Below, piece by piece: positions 45,792 to 56,534 of a stretch of 64,000 bases of DNA. The notes beneath the pieces were generated by a model, which saw only the letters and a program-made list of their open reading frames with translations, had not been told where the DNA came from and ran no database searches. Numbering within the stretch: position 1 is the stretch's first letter; each line of letters starts with the position of its first letter. The stretch is taken from positions 113,501 through 177,500 of the forward strand of contig JAWPHD010004458.1 of the NCBI GenBank assembly GCA_037043455.1. The letters are read 5' to 3'. The position numbers and the translations under genes are program-made. The DNA comes from Cyrtodaria siliqua (lineage: Eukaryota; Mollusca; Bivalvia; Adapedonta; Hiatellidae).

Positions 45792-46393
45792 GTATGTATC
45801 TGTTTTAAGCATGCAGGTTCAAGCCCCTGGCAGCACCTCTAGGGTTCTTTTGTGTGTCCATAGGGAGCCAATATTCCTTGTTTAAGCACGCAGGTTCAAG
45901 CCCCTGGTAGTACCTTTGAGGTTCATTTGTGTAACCATATGGAGATACTATTCCTTGGTTAAGCATGCATGTTCCAGCCTAACTGGTGATACCTCCCTCT
46001 GACTGTCTTTGTTGTGTCGTTACGGATTCATCACCTGTCAGCTAGGTCCTAAACAGAGCAGTCGTGTGTATCAGAGACTATCTCTCTCTTAGGAAGATGA
46101 TTTATGATGTAAACAATAAGGTAATGTTCTCAGGAATGATGACTGATGAAATTCACATCAGACCTGCAGCCGCCAAGACCATGCATTGCAGATAGGAGTT
46201 CTGTCACATCAGACCTGCAGCCGCCAAGACCATGCCTTGCAGATAGGAGTTCTGCAGCTCTAAAGCAATAGGCCTTAACCAATGAGCTTGTGAGGCTGTA
46301 ATATGTTCAAACAAGGAAGTTGGAAGTTTCAGTATAGAAAAGGGTGTTGTGCGTGAATAAATACACATGATAACTCGTATGTTTTTATATTTT

Positions 46394-46904
46394 TAGCTCT
46401 GCTGATCTTCTAATGATCAAAGATCAGCAGAAGAGCTTATGCCATGGTGCGGCGTCCGTCATTCGTCTGGTTGTAAAAAGAAATTTGTACAACTACTTCT
46501 CTGAAACTACTGGATGGATTTTCATGAAACTTTACAGAAATGTTGCCCATGATCCTAGCAAAAATTCATGTTGATGTGAAATTAAAGATGGCCACCAAAG
46601 CTAAAATATATTTTTAAAAAATAAGTTTGTAGCGACTACTTCTTGAAAACTATAAGTGATATTGATATGGGACTTTTTATCAAATGATCAGCATGACATG
46701 ATGTTGGTCCTTGTCGAAAATCATTTTGATTTGACTTTAAACATGGCTGCCAGCGGCCATCATTGTTTACATAGAGTTTATAGTAAAAAGTTGTAGTGAT
46801 TACTCCTCTGAAACTACTTGACAGATTTTCATGAAACTTCGCAGGAATGCTGATCTAGCTGTCAAAACCTATCAGTAGAGCTTCAAGGTCATTGACCTCT
46901 CGTT
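46394..46904 (+). mobile_element. Family B element, short copy
   Basis: Head TAGCTCTGCTGATCTTC...GATCAGCAGAAGAGCTTATG, then one and a half modules with 'GTAGCGACTACTTCTTGAAAA'. The terminus TCAGTAGAGCTTCAAGGTC...GACCTCTCG ends about 95 bp before the exon m acceptor. Confidence 0.8.
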
Positions 46905-47000
46905 TTCTGAACAATTTGAGTAAATGTTGGTTGTGTTCTTCCAGTGCTTTTACATCTATTTAAAAAAAGAGATTATAGTTTTGGCTTTTTGTCTCCGTAG

Positions 47001-47190
47001 GGATGATGATTATGACAAACCGAAGGAGGATGAAGTTTCATTATCGGACAGTGTGAAGCCATACGAGTCGGATGAAGACATTACTGAAGAATATGGAGGC
47101 GATTTTGATATGAGCAAGTTCAATGAGGATGGGTCATTCATTGGTCAATATGGAGAAAAGAAAGGTGGTGCCAAAGAAGTCACCGTCTAG
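47001..47190 (+). CDS. L1-like gene, exon m: ankyrin-binding FIGQY tail and stop
   Basis: The acceptor is TTGTCTCCGTAG; the TAG stop is at 47188-47190. Residues 567-629. The acidic stretch EVSLSDSVKPYESDEDITEEYGGDF leads into FNEDGSFIGQYGEKK. FIGQY (613-617, bases 47137-47151) is the L1-family ankyrin-binding motif. In known members phosphorylation of its tyrosine releases ankyrin and permits doublecortin binding. The protein ends K-E-V-T-V, which fits a class II PDZ ligand (hydrophobic at 0 and -2). Family identity rests mostly on this exon. Confidence 0.96.
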
Positions 47191-47260
47191 TGAATGTAGA
47201 CCATTTGGACTTATATTTTTTTATTATTTTTTTTATTATTAAATGAAATATATTAAATTG
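47191..47260 (+). promoter_or_regulatory. 3' UTR start with candidate poly(A) signals
   Basis: The sequence after the stop is AT-rich. ATTAAA, a common variant poly(A) signal, occurs at 47238-47243 and 47252-47257. No AATAAA occurs in the first 200 bases. The true cleavage site cannot be fixed from sequence alone. Confidence 0.3.
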
Positions 47261-47729
47261 AATAATAAGTTGTATATTTGTCAGTATTGCAACATTCCAA
47301 GAAAGGTTGTATGTTTTACCATTTGAGTTCATGTGTTAAATGTATTTTTAGAGTGATCAATACAAATGCTGAAAAGAATGTCTGTATAAATACAGGGCAC
47401 TAAACACAAATTAGTGGTTTTTTTTATTATTTAAGTGGCACCAAAAATGTACCATTTCAAATTACAAAAAGTATGCTGTTTTCCTGTAGTGGAGTTTAAA
47501 ATGTTCTATTATATAAATAATAGGGGTTTTTTTGTTGTTTTTTTAAGGGGAATTTTTCACAGGGAAATGGGAGAAATATATACTCTTTCAGAGGGAGGGG
47601 ATGGGGTCGAATTTCCGCCCCAAAAATGGTCAAACATGTGCCCTGAAATGTGACCAATAGTGCCTGTGTAGCACAGTGTATGTAATATACAGCAATAAGT
47701 GCAATGGTCTCGTCGACATAATACAGCAT

Positions 47730-48272
47730 CAGGGGTGTAAAAATTTGGAAAAATCCACTTGCCCTGCAGGACTAGTGGAAGCAAAAAGCTACTCGCCCTT
47801 ACCGATTTACCACTCGCCCTGCAGCATATAACCTGAACATTATTTTCACCACTATAGTAAGCTACAATAAGTACATTTGTGTACCACATTCACTTGGAAT
47901 AAACACATTAAGATTGAACAGCGACCTGATGTCTGCTTGATGTCGCCATGACTGGTTAGCGATATATTGCATCACACTCCAATTGATTTTAGCGTGAATT
48001 GAATCACAGTCTATATGACGCGTGGATTACCTGGTAACAAACAAACACCTGTTAATCTGGGTCCTGCAAACGACAATACGGAACAAAATTACATGTCGGA
48101 AATGATCCAGATTTGAAATATTGCAAATATTGCAACATCGTGTTAGAACGATAGTTTAACTTAATTTTTATAGTGCAAAAAGTCACTCGCCCTGTCGGAC
48201 ACCAAATGTTACTCGTCCGCAGGCAGCTTGCACTCGCCAATGCGAGCGGGTGAGTGGAATTTTACACCCCTG
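47730..48272. mobile_element. TIR element with AGCAT target duplication
   Basis: It begins CAGGGGTGTAAAAATT and ends AATTTTACACCCCTG. It is flanked on both sides by AGCAT (47725-47729, 48273-48277). 'ACTCGCCCT' motifs are repeated inside. Related sequence without ends lies at 44741-44810. Confidence 0.8.
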
Positions 48273-49229
48273 AGCATGTAGATGTAACACCTGTTTGGTT
48301 TAATATTACCTGTTTATGTAGCATCACGAGCATCACTATCTCTGTGTTTATGACGCAAACCTGGCATAACCTGGTATACACCATGGGGGACATTATTCCC
48401 TTGTGAAAATTACTCCCCTTTGCCTTACTCTTGATATTAATAGGTGACGCAATTTCTAACTTTACCAAGAAATTGTTGATTTCTCATTAAATAGTTTGTA
48501 AGAACAGATATTAAAAGCTCAATATCCTTTATGGAATCAAGAATAAAGGCAACGGTTTCAAAAAAAAAAGGATCTCTTCTTAGTGAGGTAACCCAATAAT
48601 GTTCCCCATTGAAATGACATGTTTATCCTTCAAGTGGACACATTTTGGATCATACATAGTTTCTGCTTCTATGCCTTTCAAACAGGTTTTATCGTCTTCA
48701 GAAGAAGAAATAATTTCAATTACCTATGTACCTTCATACGAGCAAATGATTTTTTGTAGGCAATCCTATTTTCCTATGTTTATTCCTATACTATAATAAT
48801 AAAATAATATAAAGAAAACCATAGCTTTCTTAAAGGGACACACGGCAGTCTTGATTTTTTTAAAAACCCAAGGCATCCCGTTAATTTTTCTACACATCTT
48901 GCAAGTGTTCAGTCATAGATTTAATTATAGAAATAGTACAACACAAATATTTTTGCTTATTATTAACTGTTAATTATATTGCACTCATAATATATTTCAA
49001 CCTATGGTAGAATAAGATAAAAATAATAATATGAAAACTAAATGTTTTATTTGATTATATGAAAGCAGGCTAAAATCGAGATTTCAATTTCAATGCTTGA
49101 TAAAACACTTCAAGATTGCTGTTTAATATATAATAGTATATATAAACAATAAATTAATTGTGTATGTTAAGATGTATGAATGTATATTTGAGATATGTTT
49201 TAATAATTATACAGCACCACAGAACTAGT
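48273..49229. other. Intergenic AT-rich DNA
   Basis: No gene, element end or tandem repeat recognised. Confidence 0.5.
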
Positions 49230-49230
49230 G

Positions 49231-49266
<36 letters not shown>
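49230..49266. repeat. (TA)n microsatellite
   Basis: Alternating TA over about 36 bases, ending in AGAGAG. Confidence 0.95.
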
Positions 49267-49272
<6 letters not shown>

Positions 49273-49582
49273 TATTGCTTTACCGTGAACATCCTAAAAT
49301 CTTTGTTGTGGTCAAGCAATGAAAGTAGAATGGATGATTTGCCATTAGAGGGGTGGTGGGGACTTTGTAAATTCATGCTGGAGATAAAGAAATTACATTA
49401 AATCAAGCTTGAGTATTTTTGACAATATACTGCTCAATCTGATATCCACTACATAATTGGATAAATATGCTGGAATCTTTACTGTCGGCCTTGACACTAA
49501 GCAGTTGTCTTGCGCGACTTTGTAACTTTATTTATATAGTGAATGAAAAGGCTATAAAATAAAAATCAATATTCAGTCAATA

Positions 49583-49680
49583 AACCAACAAGAAAATCAA
49601 CAACAATTTCGAGTGAGATACTTTTCTGATCATTACGATCAGAAAAGTATTCAATTCGAATTTTTGTTGATTTTTTTGTT
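49583..49680. repeat. Near-continuous palindrome, about 98 bp
   Basis: The centre ATACTTTTCTGATC...GATCAGAAAAGTAT (49618-49650) is perfect. The outer arms 'AAAATCAACAACAATTTCGA' and their inverted form 'TCGAATTTTTGTTGATTTTT' extend it. Confidence 0.85.
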
Positions 49681-49714
49681 AGCTGTTTGTCATATTTACA
49701 TGTATTTTTTGAGA

Positions 49715-49960
49715 CTCATCCCTGCATTGTTTCAGGTGCTGAGTCATGGCTGAAAACAATGATCGTGGCTCCAGCGAAAAATGGAGTTTTTGCAAAAAAA
49801 ATATATGCAGAAGCTATGCAATTCTGCAGGTGAGACTGTTCTAGGCCCATTCTGCATATTTTATTTTGATGTAAATGGAGGGTGAGCCTGGAATGTTCAT
49901 ACCTGTTGGCGCCATATAACCTTTTGTGTTGGTGCGCCGTAAAACTCATTTCGTCTCAAC
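49715..49960 (+). repeat. Dispersed intergenic repeat family R
   Basis: Shared strings 'CCTGCATTGTTTCAGGTGC', 'AATGATCGTGGCTCCAGC', 'TTCTAGGCCCATTCT' and 'GCCATATAACCTTTTGTGTT' occur in the same order at 52865-53085 and partly at 50990-51020, 53745-53820 and 54150-54320. Copies often end in 'TTGGTGCGCC..TAAAAC'. Non-coding, probably a SINE-like or LINE-tail family. Confidence 0.6.
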
Positions 49961-50057
49961 TCATTCCTTGTGTCCATCATTGTGCAGTTGTGTGTTGTGA
50001 CGTTTTTAACAAGAACTGTTATGTACAAGAATAATGTAAACTTAAATGCAGTGGAAC

Positions 50058-50580
50058 ACTGTGGTCTATCGGTAGAGCGTTAGACCCAGGATGGAAAAGT
50101 CGTGGGTTCGATCCTTATGTTTCTGTAGTGGGTCAGTAGATTTTATAGATAAAACAATATGGACTACAATTCCGATGCAAAGTTTAAATCATTTGCAAAT
50201 AGTTCTTTAAGGCGTTAGTAACAAACATAATACGGTAATTAAATTAATGTTTTTAAACTGTACCAATCGTGACATCAGCATCATGACGTCAAATTGCACG
50301 AACATCTCAATAACGTTGACGCTCCATTAACATAGGTTAAATATCAGTGTTTGCCTTAAAAAAGGTGCTCAATGCAATAAATCAGTTCAGATATATAGGG
50401 TGACACGACTTTTAAGTCTATTGCCTCGCCTCCTATAAATCTTACAGACCCCACATATTTCTGTAGGGGGTCAGTAACAAACCCAATAACTAATAATGTG
50501 TTGTGTCCCTGAGCAAGACACTTTATCTGCATTTGCTTAGTACTGGTTCTACCCAGGAAGACATCGAGAGTGATTAAAAT
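50058..50580 (+). mobile_element. tRNA-headed SINE fragment (third family)
   Basis: Head TGGTCTATCGGTAGAGCG (A box) and GTGGGTTCGATCC (B box) at 50067-50115. A diverged body part near 50500-50560 has 'GAGCAAGACACTTTATCTGC' and 'TACTGGTTCTACCCAGG'. The two parts may be separate insertions. Confidence 0.5.
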
Positions 50581-51163
50581 ATGTTCAGAGAGCTTTCGTT
50601 ACAATCCATGTTTAAACTAAATGCATATTTGAGATACATGTACATAATAATGCTATCTCAGAGATGATCATTTATCTATATATAACATTCCTTCTTTGTG
50701 CTCATCTAGACATTTGCATGTTGTGACCAGGCAGTAGATGGAAAATAAATATTTTTTATAATTATTATGTACTCAGAAATGATCAAGTATATATATCATT
50801 GCTTCCTAAAATGTGCATATTAGGATGAAGCATTGAACTGTAGATATATTTTTTATAATCATTATGGCCCCGTGTGGTTACGGGGCACAGAATAGGGCCA
50901 CTGCAGATCCCGTTGGAGGAGAAGGCGCCCCCACAAATTCATGTTCATTTTATCATATATTGTTCATGCTCATTAAAGGCTTTCATCATGACACCTGCAT
51001 TGTTTCAGGTGCCATCTCATTCAAATCTCTAGAGCAGTGGCAGAAAGAAAATAAATGAAATGTAGATATTTTTCCATAATCATTATGCACTTAGCGGTGA
51101 ACAAGTCTGTATAACATTCCTTCTTCATGCTTGTCTTAACATTTGCATATTATGATTAACATT

Positions 51164-51723
51164 CAGGGAACTTTTGAAAAACCAGAACCTTAAATGGTGA
51201 TGATGTTTCATCATAAACACTTATTCTCATGGTCATTATTTTCCATCATCTTTTCTTTTTATAATTCAGGTAGAATTATCATTTATCGTCACATAGTATA
51301 ATCTTGCAAATTTTCAGTGTGAGGGTTTTCCATCACCCAGATTGAAACAAGAAAAAAACTGTCAACTTGATCAAAGCAAATGCTTCATTCCTGTCGCGAA
51401 AATGTTATAACATTCATTAAACAATATTCGATAAAATTTTGATGATATGCTGTAACACATGTGTTTACCATCTGCACCGATTTCTGCCATTTTTCTCGAA
51501 AATCAACCCGTGTGTAGACAGGTTCTCGTTTATAAAGCTACTGGCGGGTTCCCTATCTATACTTCTACCGATAAACCACATACCAACAGGCAACAATAAC
51601 GGCGATAAACACAGGCACGTGAAATAGATCGGACTTGTAGCATGGTAGCGAGTTCGCGTATTTAATTATGATGTGATGAAACACCATCACCATTTAAAGT
51701 GATGGGTTTTCAAAAGTTCCCTG
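51164..51723. mobile_element. MITE with about 45-bp TIRs
   Basis: The left CAGGGAACTTTTGAAAAACC...AAATGGTGATG and right CATCACCATTTAAAG...GGTTTTCAAAAGTTCCCTG are inverted copies. 560 bp with no open frame; target duplication not clear. Confidence 0.75.
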
Positions 51724-52859
51724 ACTGATTAAGCATTGATGGATTTATTTGAGCTTAGATGCAACGTTGTATTGATTATATTTTTGCTCAGTAGGAAAAG
51801 CACTTATAAAGTTTTATTCTTTGGAAAATGCTAATTTTATGTCTATTATAGAATTTCTGTTCTTGCTTTTAGAATGTAAACTTAGTTGTGTATTTGTGTA
51901 GGTGATGATAATGTTTGGTTGCTTAACTGGCTAATAAGTTTGTATAAGGATGAAACGTTTATATCATATCTTTGTAATAAAGCTTTTTATCCTGTTGTAA
52001 AAGTTAATCGTAGGCATGATTCTATTCTCATTATCACTTTCATTATCGTCATCATCGTCATCAAAATGAAAATTTATCATACTTAACGTGCTTGTTATAT
52101 TCACTTCTATTTTTGCAAATTAGAGATGTCATTCATTTTGTTAGATTAACTCTATGTACGATAATGAATTCGTCATTTTATCCATGAATTCATTTAAACA
52201 GTTATGCATTCAGTATATAACTTTATGGTAATGCTGTCCACTAGCAAGATATTTATAGACCTGTGTTGGTGCACCTTAAAACCCAATTCAATTCAATTGA
52301 CCGTTTTTAAGGATTTTTCAGTCATTTTATGTCGTGACGTATTTTAAAAATAGTCCAGATTTATAAAATCCTACGCAGGATGTTAATAGAGTACATTGTA
52401 GGTACAAAACGTAGGAGGGCCTCAAGGCAGATTACGGTCACACTAATTATGTGCATTAATCATAATTTGGACAGCATTTAAATACTGTTACATCATATAT
52501 AGTAGAAATTCACATGTACATTCTTATATCATGTCCTAAGGACCATTAGTAAATAGTTAACCAATGTTTGCCAGGTTAATGTTATGCCCTCAGTGTATTT
52601 ACATAAATTGTATTATTTATTTTTATCGTACACTTGCGAAAGGTGATTTAACCTGGTTGACTTTTGACCAGCGTTTATTATTTTATACTAAAATTACAGA
52701 GGCATCTGGGAATGCTAAAGGGAGGTATAGATAGAAGAGTTATTGGACATGTTCAGAATCGAGTCTCACTACATACAAAGAAAGATGTAAATAACCAAAG
52801 CCCTATTATTTTCGATTTAAACCCCCAAATTCATGTTCATTTTTGCCATGTTCATAAAA

Positions 52860-53105
52860 GGTCTTCATCATCATCCCTGCATTGTTTCAGGTGCTACTTG
52901 AGTGGTTGCAGAAGACAATGATCGTGGCTCCAGCAAAAAATAGAGTTTGCAATAAAATTTGCACAAAGTCTGCAATTCAGCAGGTGAGAAGGTTCTAGGC
53001 CCATTCTGAATATATTTTATCTAGATGTAAATAGTGGGCCTAAAATATTCAATCCTGTTGGTGCCATATAACCTTTTTGTGTTAGTGTGCCAATTCAACA
53101 TAAAC
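52860..53105 (+). repeat. Dispersed repeat family R, second copy
   Basis: Same order of strings as 49715-49960 ('CCTGCATTGTTTCAGGTGC', 'CAATGATCGTGGCTCCAGC', 'GCCATATAACC'). Confidence 0.6.
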
Positions 53106-53154
53106 ACATTTTTTATCACTTAAAAGTTTAATACAAACTGGATTTTATTGAGGA

Positions 53155-53475
53155 GGGCTGGCGTGGCGCAGTCAGCAGCGCGGCAGATTTGTAACCGGAG
53201 TCCCCGGGTTCAATCCTCAATGGTGCCACTGAGTTCCGTCGATGTGTTTTTGGGCAAGACACTTTCCCTTAGCCTCGTCCGTCGGATGGCGACGTAAACC
53301 GGGCGGTCCCGTGTATCGGTCTATCCTCCGAGCACGTTAAAGAACCATAGGAGTTTATTCGATAATAAGAGTAGGGCAGGTTCCCGGATTCCTATGTATC
53401 CTTCCTCTCTCTCTGGGGCGGCTCTAAATAACCTATACTGTGTTGATGAGCCATTAAACAGCATTCAATCAATTA
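53155..53475 (+). mobile_element. tRNA-derived SINE, family S2, complete copy
   Basis: Head GGCTGGCGTGGCGCAGTCAG with CGCGGCAGATTTGTAACCGG (TGT anticodon-like, threonine-type) and B box GGGTTCAATCC. The body includes 'GGGCAAGACACTTTCCCTTA' and 'GAACCATAGGAG...GATAATAAGAGTAGGG', then 'GATTCCTATGTATCCTTCC', ending ATTCAATCAATT. It is the best reference for the origin of the 91-bp satellite. Confidence 0.88.
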
Positions 53476-53875
53476 TTGAACAATATTCACATTGATGGCA
53501 GTTAAGGGTGTGGCAGTGGAGGGTCTTCCCATCTCGTCAGGCTTCACTACTTCTCTACAAATGTATAATTGCATCCAGCACATTTATTGACAAAATCATC
53601 CCTATTATTAATTTACGACCGGTTGGACATTGTACTGAATCGCCTGGTCAGGGCGGTGTTTATTGACTTATCTTTATCAACTTACGCATTCCTTGTTTAA
53701 TAGTGGTACTCATATGAGATGTTTTGTATTGTAACACGTCTTCATAATGACCCCTGCATTGTTTCAGATGTCATATAACCTTTCGTGTGTTGGTGCGCCT
53801 TAAAACCAAATTCAGTTCAATCAGAGGTGTAGAGATGCATCATTTGGAACTCTAGAATATTTAAATCTGCACATC

Positions 53876-54065
53876 AGTGGGCTGGCGATGGCATGGTGAA
53901 CTTGACATCTTGAGGACACGGGAACAAACCTCACTGTGCCACTAAGCTTCGTTGGTGTGTTATTTGGGCAAGACACTTTCCATCAGCCTTGTCGATCAGA
54001 TGGGGACCTATCCTCTGAGCACGTTCAAGAACCATATGAGTCTATTCATTAGTATTGTATTGTGT
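53876..54065 (+). mobile_element. Degenerate SINE S2 copy
   Basis: 'GGGCTGGCGATGGCATGG', 'TTGGGCAAGACACTTTCC' and 'GAGCACGTTCAAGAACCATA' follow S2 order with many changes and deletions. Confidence 0.6.
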
Positions 54066-54319
54066 CGACATTCATTTATAACACAACCACTGCAAATCCC
54101 GTTGGAGGCAGAGAGGTAGGACCACCACCCACCCCCTTTCATGTTCATTTAAGGCCTTCATGACACCGCATATGCAAACGTGGAAATGTGACTCCATTGA
54201 GTGTCTACTATAGAATTTGCAGGTTAGAAGGTTCTAGGCCCATTCTCCATATTTTATATTGATGTAAATGGAGGATAAGCCTGGCATGCTCATTCCTGTT
54301 GGGCGCCATATAACCTTTT

Positions 54320-56534
54320 ATTAAATATATTTATTAACCCCAGTTAAATTCATTACATGTAAAACTGTTAAATCTTAGAAGCTAAACATCGGAGTGACAT
54401 ACTTACGATTTACCTGGGTTTGTAACCATTTTCGAAAGATATATATTCTATCTTGCTTTCAAAGTTAGTATTGTGCCATGAGTAGCATGAAAAAGACGCC
54501 AATATTGGTCTGTCTGGGTTAGAATTTGCGTGTGAAAATTAAAGTTCACTTTACGATGAATCATGTCAACTCTTTATAGATGAGATTTTAATTTCCTTTT
54601 TGCTATCCTGGCATGCTAGAGAGTGCCAATGATTTCACAATTGTCAAGAACGTAATGTGCAAAATATTTCTTACGGTGGCTTGCAAACACAATAAATTGA
54701 GCCAAGTGTTTAGCAAAATGAATATAAACTGTTTTCCAATTGTATTTTAATTTGAAATAATTGTTAATCAAATAAATATGTACATCTATTCTTGTTGATG
54801 AAGATAATGCAATTAATATATTTATAATGGTTAACCTACAAACAGAACTTCAGTTATGAGTTAGTTCCCTTTTGCACTTAACTGAATTGTACATAATATG
54901 TTTTGTATTATAGTTCAACAATTACAACAATATGTGTATATTAAATTGTGTTTGAAAATTAAGCAAATGTTGCTATTAAAGATAGAATTATAAAAATGAT
55001 TTGAATATAATTTGAATATTATGTTATATTTTAATTTTATTATAAATCATACCCATTTTATTTTCTTGTTTTATTGCGTTAGAATTACATTCATATTTTT
55101 TTTAGGATCACATTGGTAAGTGCTGTTCCATTAAAACACCTGAGACCCCACGAAGGCAATTTAATAAACATCTATGGGTGAACCCTATTTTCTCAAATTT
55201 GATTCTTTAAACTCAATTTTGCATTTACAGGTGGGTGTTCAATTTCATGGAGTCCAGTGTATGTTTTAATGGAATAGCCCTTAAGTCATTTGTAGTGTTT
55301 GATATCAGGTTGCAATTTCATGGTATTCCCATGATCATCTTAAACCCTTTTGCCGCCAAATTCAAATATCATCTTCCGATTATGTTTTATAAAGTGTCAT
55401 GGAAAACTTGCTTACTGAGTAGGGAACAGTGTTTACCCTGATCAGCCTTCACATTATGTGCATGTTGATCTGGGTTTACACTGGTTTTCGACTGCGGCAG
55501 CGAGAGAGTTAACACTTCCTTCAGCTCATTTTACTGGGGTATTGTTAATTACAGAATCTGTGGAGATACTCATCGTGATTCTTAAGCTTAAACAGGTGAG
55601 TTTTTGATGCCAGATTTTGCTTTTGATCACACATGTGGAATAAACATGACCATCTTAACGCGCCATTTTACCAAAAATATATTTATGGTAAATCAAAGTT
55701 TTGTAGTTGAAAAAAAAAGAAAAAAGAGTGATTCTATTTGACTGAAATATCTGTTTCACTGTTCAAGTTTTGGAATTATAACTTTTAAACACTAGACTCT
55801 CCATGTTTTGTGTTTCTGTACAAGAATACTTTGTTCATAGTATATAAATGTACTACAATTGTTCAATATTAAAAAGATTATTAGATATTTATTGGATTCT
55901 TCAGTAGTCTAGATTCTGACATTGTCCAATGTTTGCTTTATAGTCCGTATGCATTTACAGAGTAAAGATTGCTTCTTAAAAATATCACGTGTTTGATTTG
56001 TTCTTTCCTTTTCCATCATATATATTTGCACACATTAAGGCACATGACAAGGACAAATTAATTCCCTGCCTCCTTATCCTTTATTGATACTGTTAATTAA
56101 ATGAGTCCAGTGCCCACATGTTTCCCTATTACGTTGTGCTCATTTAGTGAAAACCAGAGATATGCAGCGTTTCAACTATTCTAGTTGAAACTTGTTGCAA
56201 ACACAACATTGTCAGATACAGCTAACAATTGGTGTCATTGTCTGTAATTGCTACAATTTGCTTAAAACATATAAGCGGGTGCTTACATTTGAAAACACCC
56301 TATAGTAAAACAGTTGACATTGTCCCTGTCTAGTTTGAGCAGAAGAGGAAATGCGTGTTTCGATGTCAACTTATCAAAAATGAATAAATATACGTTTTAT
56401 AGACTAAATTAATGAAAGGTATGAAAAAGTAATAATAAATAATGGCCATATTTCATACCAATTTATAAAATAAGCATTTAATAACCCGTTTGAAGCATAT
56501 TTTTTGGTTCAAGGTGACAGACGTGATGTTTCAA
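54320..56534. other. Intergenic AT-rich DNA
   Basis: Apart from the MITE at 55120-55279 I see no gene or repeat structure. Confidence 0.5.
55120..55279. mobile_element. Small TIR element (MITE), copy 2
   Basis: It starts TGCTGTTCCATTAAAACA and ends TGTTTTAATGGAATAGC; the interior matches 17922-18092 ('GGCAATTTAATAAACA', 'CTATGGGTGAACCCTATTTTC'). Confidence 0.75.

Larger units (their letters stand above)
3082..47190 (+). other. L1CAM-family-like gene with Ig and LDLa domains (3' part, 13 exons)
   Basis: Gene span assembled from 13 exons, each with an AG acceptor and GT donor and compatible phases. The exons sum to 1890 nt, exactly 630 codons including the stop. Residue numbers here and below count from the first codon in the window. 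Order: C-terminal half of an Ig domain (1-64), complete Ig (65-159), first half of an Ig (160-207), LDLa 1 (208-250), LDLa 2 with a cysteine-rich lead (251-313), second half of an Ig (314-367), cysteine-free Ig-like region (368-495), transmembrane helix (508-530), cytoplasmic tail with FIGQY at 613-617. The family is known for homophilic or heterophilic adhesion and for anchoring ankyrin-spectrin through FIGQY. Canonical members have six Ig and four or five FNIII domains; no FNIII is visible here. The 5' end (signal peptide, Ig1, start of Ig2) must lie before position 1. Family placement is strong; the exact ortholog is not established. Confidence 0.88.

Noticed and set aside
53165..53225. Functional tRNA-Thr-like gene
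   Set aside because: Same reasoning: it is the head of SINE S2, continuing into the common body and tail.
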